From JACCTH01 sp035253825 (GTDB lineage Bacteria > Actinomycetota > Acidimicrobiia > Spongiisociales > ZC4RG35), in assembly GCA_035253825.1 (NCBI GenBank), contig DATFBM010000033.1:1-64000 (forward strand): DNA of 64,000 bases, read 5' to 3'. Position 1 is the first letter of the stretch. The number at the start of each line of letters is the position of its first letter. Positions 32,522 to 40,645 of this stretch are shown piece by piece. The notes under the pieces were generated by a model that saw only the letters and a program-made list of their open reading frames with translations, ran no database searches and had not been told where the DNA came from. Position numbers and translations under genes: made by a program.

Positions 32522-33133
32522 TCAACTCTCCGGAGGTGCGCTCGAGTCAAGTCGCCGGTTTAGGGAAAACAGTCGCCCGAGCACAGGCATCAAGACCAAG
32601 TTGAGTCCATGGAGGACGCCGATGATCAGGAGGATGCCTCCAAATCGTGCCAACTCGAATTGAATTTGATCGGCCGTAACCGTTGGCCGCCATCCCAGCC
32701 GTGGAGATACCGAGGTGGTGAAGAGAATGTAGGCGATGAAGATCAGGTAGTAAACGATGTCGGTAAGAACGATGAAGCTCTTGCCTGTGCGGGGACTGGC
32801 CCTGAAAACGTCGGCGGCATAGCTGCGGCCGAACCGCTTGATGAAGGGTCCCAGCCACAATGCCACCGCGACAAGCAGCCCGGTTGCGATCAGCTCGAGC
32901 ACCCACCAGTTCATGCGCAGCCTTCCTTCTTGATCGTCGGTTGTGAAGAAAACAATCGCAGCCATCGCTGCCAGGGCTAGCAGCGCATAACCCCATGCTC
33001 TCCGCTGGGCCTGCCGGCGCTGCCGGTCGGCCGCTACAGATAGCTGTACGCGACCGAAGAGGTCCGGTGCCGGATCGACACGGGCTGCCCGGCCAGCCAA
33101 TGCCTGGGTCAATCTGGCTTCTAGGGAGGTCAT
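32522..33133 (-). CDS. Membrane protein coupled to ECF sigma factor (possible anti-sigma)
   Basis: 203 residues. A cytosolic N-terminal helical region (SLEARLTQALAGRAARVDPAPDLFGRVQ) precedes about four transmembrane segments (AWGYALLALAAMAAIVFF, VLELIATGLLVAVALWLGP, VLTDIVYYLIFIAYILFTT, GGILLIIGVLHGLNLVL). The gene starts within the sigma stop (ATGA), the usual position of an anti-sigma factor. The N terminus resembles the short sigma-binding helices of such proteins, but no zinc motif is present. Anti-sigma function is inferred from context. Confidence 0.65.
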   Translation of the reverse strand: MTSLEARLTQALAGRAARVDPAPDLFGRVQLSVAADRQRRQAQRRAWGYALLALAAMAAIVFFTTDDQEGRLRMNWWVLELIATGLLVAVALWLGPFIKRFGRSYAADVFRASPRTGKSFIVLTDIVYYLIFIAYILFTTSVSPRLGWRPTVTADQIQFELARFGGILLIIGVLHGLNLVLMPVLGRLFSLNRRLDSSAPPES

Positions 33134-33675
33134 GGCTGTTCACCGAGAGCCGCGCCGAGGGCGCGGAGTCCACGTTGCAGGTGTGTCTTGACTGAATTGA
33201 CCGAAATGCCGAGCGTGCGGGCGATCTCGGACACCCCGGAGTCGAGGTAATAGCGGAGCACGAGCGTGTCCCGCTGTCTATGGGGCAGATCACGTAAAGC
33301 ATCGATCACACGTTGCTGATCGGCCTTCTCGGCCACCAGCTCGTCGATCGGGGGAGCCTCGGGCTCGGATGCGGGGCGATGACGGAGTGAAACGAGTCCT
33401 CGCCGGTTGTGGTCACGTGCCAGATTGAGGACGATCGACCGCATGTACGCTGGGGCCCTCTCGCGATTGGTAATTCGTCCAGCCGACCTAGCCAGACGAA
33501 TAAAGGCTTCTTGGACCAGGTCCTCAGCTGCGTCACGATCATCGACGAAGAAACGAGCCAACCGAACAAGGTTTGCCGCCTCCAAGCGATAGAGATCAGT
33601 CACCAGCTGTTCTGATTCCGGGCGAGCCGAAGCCCGGATCGCCGAGTCTTCGACCGGCGCCATCAGTGTCGTCAT
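33130..33675 (-). CDS. ECF RNA polymerase sigma factor
   Basis: 181 residues from the ATG at 33675, following an AAAGG site; a further upstream start at 33765 would consume the promoter region. Sigma region 2 is ARFFVDDRDAAEDLVQEAFIRLAR. Region 4 is LPHRQRDTLVLRYYLDSGVSEIARTLGISVNSVKTHLQRGLRAL, with its helix-turn-helix. There is no region 3, as in ECF (group IV) factors. It is coupled to a membrane protein that may hold it inactive at the membrane. The stimulus is unknown. Confidence 0.9.
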   Translation of the reverse strand: MTTLMAPVEDSAIRASARPESEQLVTDLYRLEAANLVRLARFFVDDRDAAEDLVQEAFIRLARSAGRITNRERAPAYMRSIVLNLARDHNRRGLVSLRHRPASEPEAPPIDELVAEKADQQRVIDALRDLPHRQRDTLVLRYYLDSGVSEIARTLGISVNSVKTHLQRGLRALGAALGEQP

Positions 33676-33767
33676 TGCCTTTACAGACGACCTGACCCCA
33701 AACTTCGGGTGACCTGTCACCCGAGGCGCCCGGCCAAATCGTCTGTGAGTCAGGAGGTAGATCAAAG
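33676..33767. promoter_or_regulatory. Divergent control region with two inverted repeats
   Basis: Between the ECF sigma gene (minus) and a membrane gene (plus) lie a perfect 8-bp inverted repeat CGGGTGAC-CT-GTCACCCG (33706-33723) and outer 8-bp arms ACAGACGA (33683-33690) / TCGTCTGT (33739-33746). On the minus strand GGTCACCC, about 17 bases, then CGTC recalls ECF-type promoters, which would allow autoregulation. AGGAGG (33752-33757) serves the plus-strand gene. Confidence 0.45.
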
Positions 33768-34313
33768 TTGGGAAGGAATGTAGAAAGATTGTCGAGGTCG
33801 CTGTTCCTGGGAGCGCTCGGCGGGTTTCTCTGGGGAGTCGGGATGAGGGCGTGGATGCGTTTCATCACATTCGATCCCGAGTTCACCTGGTCGGGAACAC
33901 TGTTCATCGTTGGTGCAACTACTTTGGCGGGAACTATGACCGGACTCGCCTATCACCGGTGGAGGCTGGGCCGTGGCAACCGGTGGAGGACTCTGGGGCT
34001 TGCTTTTCTTCCCCTGGGAATGGCGGCGGGAGCTGTCATGGTCCCCAGCTTCGTTCTTGGCGGCCTGGCCTGGGGTCGTCGCCCATGGCATCCGTGGATA
34101 CGCGTTGGATTGGCGGCTTTAGCAGTCGGGTTCCAGATCTTCTTCTTCACGAGCGGAGGTGAGATTCCCTACGGTAAAGAACCGATCGCCTTCCCGGTTT
34201 ACGCGCTATTTCTCGGAGTGGAGACGTGGGCATTTTCGATCATTGCCCGTCCGACGCGTCACGCCGCACTGGCTCCAGTGGCTCAACCTGCCGCAACGGT
34301 AGGCCGAGAGTGA
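33768..34313 (+). CDS. Hypothetical membrane protein
   Basis: 181 residues from a TTG ten bases after AGGAGG; a second TTG at 33789 is possible. About five hydrophobic segments (LFLGALGGFLWGVGM, LFIVGATTLAGTMTGLAY, GLAFLPLGMAAGAVMVPSF, VGLAALAVGFQIFFF, FPVYALFLGVETWAFSII). No family is recognised. It is divergent from the ECF sigma gene and followed 31 bases later by another membrane gene with a similar N-terminal glycine-rich helix and R-MRxxT turn. The pair may be distant paralogues and a sigma target. Confidence 0.6.
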   Translation: MGRNVERLSRSLFLGALGGFLWGVGMRAWMRFITFDPEFTWSGTLFIVGATTLAGTMTGLAYHRWRLGRGNRWRTLGLAFLPLGMAAGAVMVPSFVLGGLAWGRRPWHPWIRVGLAALAVGFQIFFFTSGGEIPYGKEPIAFPVYALFLGVETWAFSIIARPTRHAALAPVAQPAATVGRE

Positions 34314-34344
34314 AATCAGGAAAAGAGCAAGACTGGCACGCGGC

Positions 34345-35073
34345 ATGATTGCCGAGCCGATCGCCTCGCCGTCATTCCACGAGAAGTCGACTCAGTTGTT
34401 GCAATCACTCGGCAATTCCGCGTTGGCCGGTTTTGTCGCTGGATTCATTGGACTCGGTCTGATCACACTTCGGGGAGTGATGAGGGTACTTACCATTACC
34501 TCCGGCGAGGCGGGACGGTTGACTGAAAACGGCAACGTCGCCGGCCAGTTCACAGCTGAGGGCTCCCTGTTTCTGATCGGAGCGGGGGCTTTCCTTGGCG
34601 CATTCCTCGGAGGGTTGTACGCAACCGTCCGTCCAGTGTTTTCGGGGAGGGCAGGACTGATCATTCTCATCTTCGCTCCACTGGTCACTCGTCTCCTCGT
34701 GCTTTCGCCCGACAACGAGGACTTCGCCAAGTTCGGCCCCGGCTGGGTAGCAGTTGTTGGATTTACGCTCGGGGTCGGGATCTACTTGGCGTTGCTCGAA
34801 TTGTTTACACGCCTGCTCGAAACCCGGTGGCGAATCCCCAAACCATTTGCTTTGGTGCTTGGAACCGGAGCGGGTCTGTTAGTGGTTCTGGGCGTTTTGA
34901 GCACTGGTGGTGCGTCCCCAGAGGCCTTGCTCTTTCCCGCTGTGGTAATTGCATTGCTGATCGGACTCTGGGGCCGCTACGGGTGGCACGTACCCCTGGC
35001 TCGACTGGTAGTGATCGGAGTAGCGGTACTGGGCGTAATTGCTTGGGCGCAAGCGGCGATTGAGATCGCCTAG
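34345..35073 (+). CDS. Hypothetical polytopic membrane protein
   Basis: 242 residues with about six transmembrane segments (GNSALAGFVAGFIGLGLITL, SLFLIGAGAFLGAFLGGLYA, LIILIFAPLVTRLLVL, WVAVVGFTLGVGIYLALLE, FALVLGTGAGLLVVLGVL and a double C-terminal segment). No catalytic motif or known family is evident. It follows the preceding membrane gene on the same strand and overlaps the convergent uppS by four bases. Confidence 0.6.
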   Translation: MIAEPIASPSFHEKSTQLLQSLGNSALAGFVAGFIGLGLITLRGVMRVLTITSGEAGRLTENGNVAGQFTAEGSLFLIGAGAFLGAFLGGLYATVRPVFSGRAGLIILIFAPLVTRLLVLSPDNEDFAKFGPGWVAVVGFTLGVGIYLALLELFTRLLETRWRIPKPFALVLGTGAGLLVVLGVLSTGGASPEALLFPAVVIALLIGLWGRYGWHVPLARLVVIGVAVLGVIAWAQAAIEIA

Positions 35074-35810
35074 CCCGAGAGCCCCTCGGCTCTCCCGAAG
35101 CGGCGTTCCCGCTGCTGAAACTCAATCACCGCTTGTCGCAGGTGAGCTCGATTGAAGTCGGGCCACAAGACCCCGGGAAAGACGAATTCGGCGTAGGCAG
35201 CCTGCCAGAGGAAGAAGTTGGACAGACGGTGCTCACCGGAGGAGCGCACCACGAGATCAAGCGGCGGCATCTCCGGCACATAGAGATGGGCAGCGACGGT
35301 CTGCTCGTCGATGGTCTCGGGATCGATCTGGCCAGCAACCGCCTTGCGGGCAATGGCGGCCACGGCCTCGACGATCTCACGGCGAGAGCCGTAATTGAAG
35401 GCAAAGACCAGCGACAGCGCAGTGTTGCCCTTGGTCAGCTCCGCAGCATCGGCCATTTGACTGCGGTTGTGCTCGGGAATCCGGGGGTCGGCGAGGTCGC
35501 CGGCAAAGAGCATGCGCACCCCTTGGCGGTGGAGGGAATCCCGACGGCGCAGCAGTAGGTCCTGGTTGAACCACATCAGGAACTCGACCTCATCGGCATC
35601 GCGGGACCAGTTCTCCGTCGAGAAGGTGTAGGCGCTGAGCCAGGAGATGCCGAGCTCGAGGGCGCCTTCAACAGTATCGAAGAGGGCTGCTTCCCCGGCT
35701 GCGTGGCCGGCCGTACGAGGCAATCCCCTGGCCTTAGCCCAGCGGCCATTTCCGTCGAGGATCAGCCCGACGTGGTGAGGGATGGCGTTGGGATTGTTGT
35801 CCTCAGCCAT
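35070..35810 (-). CDS. uppS: Undecaprenyl (isoprenyl) diphosphate synthase
   Basis: 246 residues. It elongates farnesyl diphosphate with isopentenyl diphosphate to a cis-polyprenyl carrier lipid used in peptidoglycan synthesis. Signatures are HVGLILDGNGRWAKARGLPRTAGH (catalytic aspartate, P-loop-like GNGRW), AYTFSTENWSRDADEV, and LVVRSSGEHRLSNFFLWQAAYAEFVF near the C terminus. Its start overlaps the recO stop by eight bases. The recO-uppS pair is common in Actinomycetota. Confidence 0.96.
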   Translation of the reverse strand: MAEDNNPNAIPHHVGLILDGNGRWAKARGLPRTAGHAAGEAALFDTVEGALELGISWLSAYTFSTENWSRDADEVEFLMWFNQDLLLRRRDSLHRQGVRMLFAGDLADPRIPEHNRSQMADAAELTKGNTALSLVFAFNYGSRREIVEAVAAIARKAVAGQIDPETIDEQTVAAHLYVPEMPPLDLVVRSSGEHRLSNFFLWQAAYAEFVFPGVLWPDFNRAHLRQAVIEFQQRERRFGRAEGLSG

Positions 35811-36522
35811 CGAGAATGGCGAGCGATCCCAGCCGACGATCTAGGTGATATTCGACGAAGCGACGAGCCACGCCCATCGCTTCCCCGCTGAATGCGGGGT
35901 CGCTCGGCGGGAGAAAGGAAAGATCTGCTGCGGCCAGACCAGCCAGATAGTTGGTGAGGCCGGGCCGAAGCCGAACCGCACCCTCGGGCCGGCAGTTGGA
36001 GCAAACCGCCCCTCCGCTGGCAAAGCTGAACCGCTCGAGCCCTTGGCTGCGGCCACAGGACGCGCAGCGGCTCAGAGCCGGCGCCACACCGACCACTCCG
36101 GCGAGCTTGAGAAGGAAGGCGCTGACTAGATCACGGCCGCCGCCGCCGCCATCTAATGCCTTGAGACCGCGAAGGAGGAGCAGGAACAAACGGTGCGAGT
36201 TTTCATTCTCCTGGGCGACGGCATCGACGGCCTCGACCATGGTTCCCGCCGACATGACACGCTCGAGATCGAGTCGCACTCGGGCAAAGTTCTCGATCAC
36301 TGTCGCCTGGGTGATGGTGTCGAGCTGACGGCCTTCGTAGACCACCAGCTCAACATGGGTGAATGGTTCCAAGCGACCACCGAAGCGGCTCTTGGTCTTA
36401 CGCACACCTTTCGCCACGGTTCGGAGCTTTCCGCGGTTGGGGCTAAGCAACACCACAACACGATCGGCCTCCCCAAAAGGATATGAGCGGAGCACGATTC
36501 CCTGGTCAGTGCGAATGGCCAT
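35803..36522 (-). CDS. recO: DNA repair protein RecO
   Basis: 239 residues. An N-terminal OB fold (DQGIVLRSYPFGEADRVVVLLSPNRGKL) precedes a helical domain with a four-cysteine zinc site (CASC then CSNC, about 152-173). RecO anneals SSB-coated DNA and loads RecA with RecR in gap repair. It is placed between a TPR gene 12 bases upstream and uppS downstream on the same strand. Confidence 0.94.
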   Translation of the reverse strand: MAIRTDQGIVLRSYPFGEADRVVVLLSPNRGKLRTVAKGVRKTKSRFGGRLEPFTHVELVVYEGRQLDTITQATVIENFARVRLDLERVMSAGTMVEAVDAVAQENENSHRLFLLLLRGLKALDGGGGGRDLVSAFLLKLAGVVGVAPALSRCASCGRSQGLERFSFASGGAVCSNCRPEGAVRLRPGLTNYLAGLAAADLSFLPPSDPAFSGEAMGVARRFVEYHLDRRLGSLAILDG

Positions 36523-36534
36523 TGACGGCCAACG

Positions 36535-37218
36535 CTAACCAGTAGTCGACGCAGGGCCGAGCAACGCTCGGGCCTCTGCCACCGCATCCTCGGCATGCCT
36601 TATCAGCTCGGCATTGCCGGTGCGCCGCCGCTCGGCAAGGGCAGCCTCGAAGAGCGCCAGGGCGCCGGTGGGATCGCCTGCGACAAGATGATCCCAACCG
36701 AGATTGTTGAGGAGCGATCCTCGCCAGCGGCGAGCGTCGGGATCCGTGGAGGCGTCGGCCATCGCTAACGCTCGCTCGTTCCAGGGCCGCGACTTCTCAG
36801 GCCCGCCCAGGGCCCCTTCCGCGATCGCCCGCATGTGCAGAGCATCAACCGCGAGGCCTTCGGTTCCAGCCCTTTGGGCGTGTTCGAAAGCGTCGTCGAA
36901 GTGTCTCAGGGCCAAGACGGGGTTGCCGCCTGAGTTGAGAATGCGGCCGCGCTCGATGGCGATGCGCGCCTGTAGGTGTTCTTGATCGGTTCCCTCCGAC
37001 GGTGCGCTCATCGTCGACTCGACTCGAGCCAAGAGGGCTTCGGCGTCATCGAATTGGTCGAGCAGACCAAGAGTTCTCGCTTCCTGGGTCCTCCAAATAG
37101 CGGCCGTCACCTCGTCCGGAGCCGTCTCGGCATTTCGCTGAAAAACGAGCCGGCTGGCCGCTGGGTCGGAAAAGTCCCAATGACGGTAAATCTCGGCTTC
37201 GAGTTGACTGGGAGTCAT
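36535..37218 (-). CDS. TPR-like tetratricopeptide protein
   Basis: 227 residues from the ATG at 37218 (another at 37224). Helical repeats such as RLVFQRNAETAPDEVTAAIWRTQEARTLGL, ALRHFDDAFEHAQRAG, RGSLLNNLGWDHLVAGDPTGALALFEAALAERR show TPR spacing and the W/A/G/Y/F/P positions. It is a protein-protein interaction scaffold of unknown partner. The start lies four bases from the divergent dehydratase start, so the two genes share an extremely compact head-to-head junction. Confidence 0.75.
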   Translation of the reverse strand: MTPSQLEAEIYRHWDFSDPAASRLVFQRNAETAPDEVTAAIWRTQEARTLGLLDQFDDAEALLARVESTMSAPSEGTDQEHLQARIAIERGRILNSGGNPVLALRHFDDAFEHAQRAGTEGLAVDALHMRAIAEGALGGPEKSRPWNERALAMADASTDPDARRWRGSLLNNLGWDHLVAGDPTGALALFEAALAERRRTGNAELIRHAEDAVAEARALLGPASTTG

Positions 37219-37222
37219 GCCC

Positions 37223-37495
37223 ATGGGTTTAGCAAGCGATTCCTCGATCAGCGATTTCACCAAAAGCCACCCGCAATGGAGTCGCGAGGGTGACTCCCTG
37301 GTGTCGGAATTCGAGTTCGAGGACTTCGGGGAAGCGATGGAATTTGTCAACCGGGTGGCCGAGATGGCAGAAGAGGCCAACCATCACCCCGACATTGATA
37401 TCCGCTGGAACAAAGTGCGGCTCGCTCTGAGCACTCATTCCGAGGGCGGAATTACGTCAAAGGACCTCGACCTCGCCCGCTCCATTCTTGCGTAG
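37223..37495 (+). CDS. Pterin-4a-carbinolamine dehydratase
   Basis: 90 residues from the ATG at 37223 (37217 is possible). The core FEDFGEAMEFVNRVAEMAEEANHHPDIDI then WNKVRLALSTHSEGGIT contains the catalytic HH of the PCD/DCoH family. It recycles tetrahydropterin after aromatic amino-acid hydroxylation and may have broader pterin roles in bacteria. No hydroxylase is nearby. Its 3' end overlaps the convergent transglutaminase-like gene by 44 bases. Confidence 0.93.
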   Translation: MGLASDSSISDFTKSHPQWSREGDSLVSEFEFEDFGEAMEFVNRVAEMAEEANHHPDIDIRWNKVRLALSTHSEGGITSKDLDLARSILA

Positions 37496-38102
37496 AAAGA
37501 ACGGAGAGGGAGGCGTTAACCCACTCCAAGTTGGGGTTGTCGGAGGAATAGCGAGCCTCGAGGTTGGCCAGGATGCGGCGAACGATGCCTCGGGTGTCGA
37601 CCGGGTTGAGCCAGGTCGGCTCCAGGCGGGGCGGGCCTCCGATCGACTCGGCCACCAGGCGGGCCGCCTCGTCCCTTCCGATCGCCTCCCCGAAATGAAA
37701 CGGGTCCACGAGCTGGCCTGCGGCGTAAGCCAGGAAGTGGCCCGGGAGACCAACCCCTTCGACCTTGATCCCCGCCCGCTTGCCCACCTCAATCCAGATC
37801 GCGGTGACGACGATCGGCAGCCCGCGGCGAGTGTCGAGGACGCGGTGGAGAAAGTTGTTGTCGATGTGGTCGTAATCCTCGGTGTTGCCTCCGATGCCCT
37901 CCTGGATCGAGATCACCCGGCGCAACGACAGATGCGTGTTGCCTGCGACCGCGGCCGCCATCTGATCGAGACGACCGAGGTAGTGGAGCGATTCCAGACC
38001 CGGGTCGACGAAGGACCCGAGCAGCAGGCAAATCTCGGCGAGTCGATCGTTCTCGATCAGCTGGGGCAGGCGCTCGACCTTGGCGGCAATGGCGGAATTC
38101 AT
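37452..38102 (-). CDS. SirB1-type transglutaminase-like protein
   Basis: 216 residues. The region DNNFLHRVLDTRRGLPIVVTAIWIEVGKRAGI then GVGLPGHFLAYA and DPFHFG matches the SirB1 / Transglut_core2 family. Its transglutaminase-like fold often lacks the full cysteine-histidine-aspartate triad; no cysteine is seen at the usual place here, so it may not be catalytic. Related proteins are often linked with TPR repeats. It is coupled to era by a four-base overlap and is the last gene of the phoH-era operon. Confidence 0.85.
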   Translation of the reverse strand: MNSAIAAKVERLPQLIENDRLAEICLLLGSFVDPGLESLHYLGRLDQMAAAVAGNTHLSLRRVISIQEGIGGNTEDYDHIDNNFLHRVLDTRRGLPIVVTAIWIEVGKRAGIKVEGVGLPGHFLAYAAGQLVDPFHFGEAIGRDEAARLVAESIGGPPRLEPTWLNPVDTRGIVRRILANLEARYSSDNPNLEWVNASLSVLSTQEWSGRGRGPLT

Positions 38103-38992
38103 CGATCCTCAATTCTGTAACCCAGTCGATCGAGGGCGGCCGAGCGCCGCTGCCAATCGGGCTCGACCTTCACTCTGAGGGCGAGGTGGACTCGGGCTCC
38201 AAGAAGTGATTCCAGTTCGCGCCTGGCCGCCGATCCTGCTTCCTCCAACATCGATCCGCCCTTGCCGATCACGATTCCCTTCTGTGACTCTCGCTCGACG
38301 AGGACGTCGGCTTCGATCCGCAGCAGATCCTCCTCCTCATCTAATTCTCGGAGCCGAACGTGGAGAGAATGAGGCAATTCCTCCCGCAGTCGATCAAGAA
38401 ACTTCTCGCGAATCAGCTCCCCGATGAGGAACTCCTCGGTTTGATCGGTGTCCATGTCGACGGGGAACAGTGCCGGCCCGGCGCCAAGGCGGGAAGAAAG
38501 TTCATCGACCAAGTCATCAATCCCCCGTCCGGAGAAGGCACTCACCGGTACGTAGGCGTCGAAATTCCAGCCACCGGCGATCTCAAGTTGCCGCCCGATC
38601 TTCTTGGGACCGGCGACATCGATCTTGGTCACTGCCGTGACCACGGGCTTTTGGGCCTCCCCGACCCTTTCGGCGATGAGACGGTCGCCAGGACCGATCG
38701 GCTGAGTGGCGTCGACGAGAAAGCAAATGGCATCGGCGTCTGACAAGCTTCCGTAGACCAGCCGATTCAATCGGTGGCCGAGTTCCGCCTTGGGCTTGTG
38801 GAGTCCCGGTGTGTCAACCAGGACCATCTGCCAATTTCCAGCCGCATCATTCACGACTCCCCTGATCAGTGATCGAGTCGTCTGCGGGCGGGTGGACGTA
38901 ATCGAGATCTTGCGACCGACGAGCCGGTTGATGAGCGTCGACTTCCCGACATTGGGGCGGCCGACCAGCGTCACCACCCCAGAACGTGTCAT
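38099..38992 (-). CDS. era: GTPase Era
   Basis: 297 residues from the ATG at 38992, the position giving the usual N terminus (VVTLVGRPNVGKSTLIN). G motifs are GRPNVGKS (G1), TTR (G2), DTPGLHKP (G3) and TKID (G4). The C-terminal KH domain is EREGQKG-like with GIVIGKGGSMLEEAG. Era binds the 3' end of 16S rRNA and assists 30S assembly. It is 13 bases downstream of the CBS-domain protein gene and near ybeY, another ribosome-maturation factor. Confidence 0.96.
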   Translation of the reverse strand: MTRSGVVTLVGRPNVGKSTLINRLVGRKISITSTRPQTTRSLIRGVVNDAAGNWQMVLVDTPGLHKPKAELGHRLNRLVYGSLSDADAICFLVDATQPIGPGDRLIAERVGEAQKPVVTAVTKIDVAGPKKIGRQLEIAGGWNFDAYVPVSAFSGRGIDDLVDELSSRLGAGPALFPVDMDTDQTEEFLIGELIREKFLDRLREELPHSLHVRLRELDEEEDLLRIEADVLVERESQKGIVIGKGGSMLEEAGSAARRELESLLGARVHLALRVKVEPDWQRRSAALDRLGYRIEDR

Positions 38993-39005
38993 CCGTCGAA
39001 TTCCA

Positions 39006-40175
39006 TCAGGCCCGACGAGCCAACACCGAGGAGACCCGCCGCCCCTGGAGACGATCGACCTCCAACTGGAGGCCACAGATCTCGAAGCGCTCGCCCTCTT
39101 CCGGCACCCGTCCGGCCAGGCCCAGGACCAAGCCCGCCACCGTGTCCCATTCCTCGTCGGGAAGAACGACCGAAAAGGCATCTCCGAGCGCCTGCACCTC
39201 GAGGCGGCCATCGGCTCGATAAACCCCGTCTTCGACCGGTTCGAGGAGTTCCTCCTCAGGATCGTGCTCGTCCGTGATTTCTCCCACCAATTCCTCCAGG
39301 AGATCTTCGATCGAGACCACACCGGTGATGTCGCCATACTCATCCACCACCATCGCCAGATGAGTCTTCTGCGATTGCATCTCGCGCAAGAGGTCGGACG
39401 CTCGCTTGTTCTCCGGAACGAAAGAGATCTCCCGGACGAATCCGGTCAGCCGACCCACCTCCTGTCCGGCGGCATGCGCACCGAGCACGTCCTTAGTCAG
39501 AACCAAGCCGATCACATCACCGTCAGGTCCGGTCACCGGATAGCGAGAGTGACCGTGTTCGTTCGCAAGGGCGACCAATCCCCCGATATCGGCATCGGCT
39601 GCGATGGTGACCATGTCCTGTCTCGGGACCATGACCTCGCGGACGATCGTGTCGGTGAATTCGAGTACAGAGTCGATCAGTTCCCGTTCCTCCTCCTCCT
39701 CGATGGTGCCGTTTTCCGCCGGGATCTCCTCAGCCTCGGTTTCGTCGTCCGCGATGAACTCATTGGCGGCGGTGCCAAAGCGAACCATTGGAATCAGAAT
39801 CGGTGCCAGCGAATAAGCCAGCGAACCGGCCCGTGCGCGCCCGAACCCCCGGGCGAGAAAGTCACCTATGACCCAATAGAGGATCACCGGGATCGTCAAT
39901 CGCCAAATGAGTGCCACACCCTCGACTCCCTCGGTGAAGATCCAGACCATTGGCGCCAGGGCAGCCAGGAGAAGGAACGACTGCACCGCATTGATCGAAG
40001 GGTGCAGCAGATCTCGCTCCTCGAGCAGCCGAGCAATCGCATCTGCCCCCCGGCGACCGTCTGCGGCGGCTCGCAAGGCGTCGGCGCGATTGGTTCGAAT
40101 CGCCGACGTGAGCCCGGCGCGGAGGATGGCAGCGAGGGCCAGCAATGCGATTGAGAAGACAATGGCGATGGTCAA
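39006..40175 (-). CDS. CNNM/CorC-family membrane protein with CBS pair
   Basis: 389 residues. The N-terminal membrane part has about three or four helices (IVFSIALLALAAILRAG, FLLLAALAPMVWIF, IPVILYWVIGDFLARG). A CBS pair follows (REVMVPRQDMVTI, SRYPVTGPDGDVIGLVLTKDVL, THLAMVVDEYGDITGVVSIEDLLEELVGEI) and a C-terminal CorC/HlyC domain (YRADGRLEVQALGD). Related proteins act in magnesium or cobalt efflux; the old haemolysin name is misleading. It overlaps ybeY by four bases. Confidence 0.88.
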   Translation of the reverse strand: MTIAIVFSIALLALAAILRAGLTSAIRTNRADALRAAADGRRGADAIARLLEERDLLHPSINAVQSFLLLAALAPMVWIFTEGVEGVALIWRLTIPVILYWVIGDFLARGFGRARAGSLAYSLAPILIPMVRFGTAANEFIADDETEAEEIPAENGTIEEEEERELIDSVLEFTDTIVREVMVPRQDMVTIAADADIGGLVALANEHGHSRYPVTGPDGDVIGLVLTKDVLGAHAAGQEVGRLTGFVREISFVPENKRASDLLREMQSQKTHLAMVVDEYGDITGVVSIEDLLEELVGEITDEHDPEEELLEPVEDGVYRADGRLEVQALGDAFSVVLPDEEWDTVAGLVLGLAGRVPEEGERFEICGLQLEVDRLQGRRVSSVLARRA

Positions 40176-40639
40176 CGCCGAACGAGTCCCTGTGCTTTGA
40201 GAATGATTCGCTCCCGGTGCTCCATCGCCTCGGCCTCAGAATCGGACTGGTGGTCATAACCGATGAGATGGAGAACTCCGTGCGTGATCATCAGCGCCAC
40301 CTCGTCCTGAAACGAGACGTCTAGGTCTTGAGCTTGCCGGCGGATGTAGTCAGGAGCAATGACGATGTCTCCCAGTAGGCGAGGAGGACCATCGATCAAG
40401 AACGGAGGCGGTAATCCGGGCTGCGTCTCCTCGAGAGGAAAGCTCAGTACGTCGGTGGGGGCCTTGTTGCCCAAAGCGTCGGCGTTCAATCGCGCCATCT
40501 CTCGATCGCTGACGATGGTTATCGAGAGTTCCGAGTTGGTCGGGTAGCCCTCGGCGAGGAGCGCCTGTTCAGCCCAGCGTCGCAGAGAATCCGGCTCGAT
40601 GTCCGATCGTCCGTGTTGGTCTTCGACCTCGATCCGCAT
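40172..40639 (-). CDS. ybeY: Endoribonuclease YbeY (rRNA maturation factor)
   Basis: 155 residues, the family size. The zinc-binding HGVLHLIGYDH motif near residue 120 and the NKAPTDVLSFP segment identify YbeY, a single-strand endoribonuclease in 16S rRNA 3' maturation and quality control. It is located between the 7TM-HD gene (six bases upstream) and the CorC-like gene (coupled). Confidence 0.95.
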   Translation of the reverse strand: MRIEVEDQHGRSDIEPDSLRRWAEQALLAEGYPTNSELSITIVSDREMARLNADALGNKAPTDVLSFPLEETQPGLPPPFLIDGPPRLLGDIVIAPDYIRRQAQDLDVSFQDEVALMITHGVLHLIGYDHQSDSEAEAMEHRERIILKAQGLVRR

Positions 40640-40645
40640 GCAGCC

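Noticed and set aside
38993..39343. 117-codon N-terminal extension of era
   Set aside because: It overlaps the CorC-like gene in another frame, and the Era GTPase motif begins right after the ATG at 38992.
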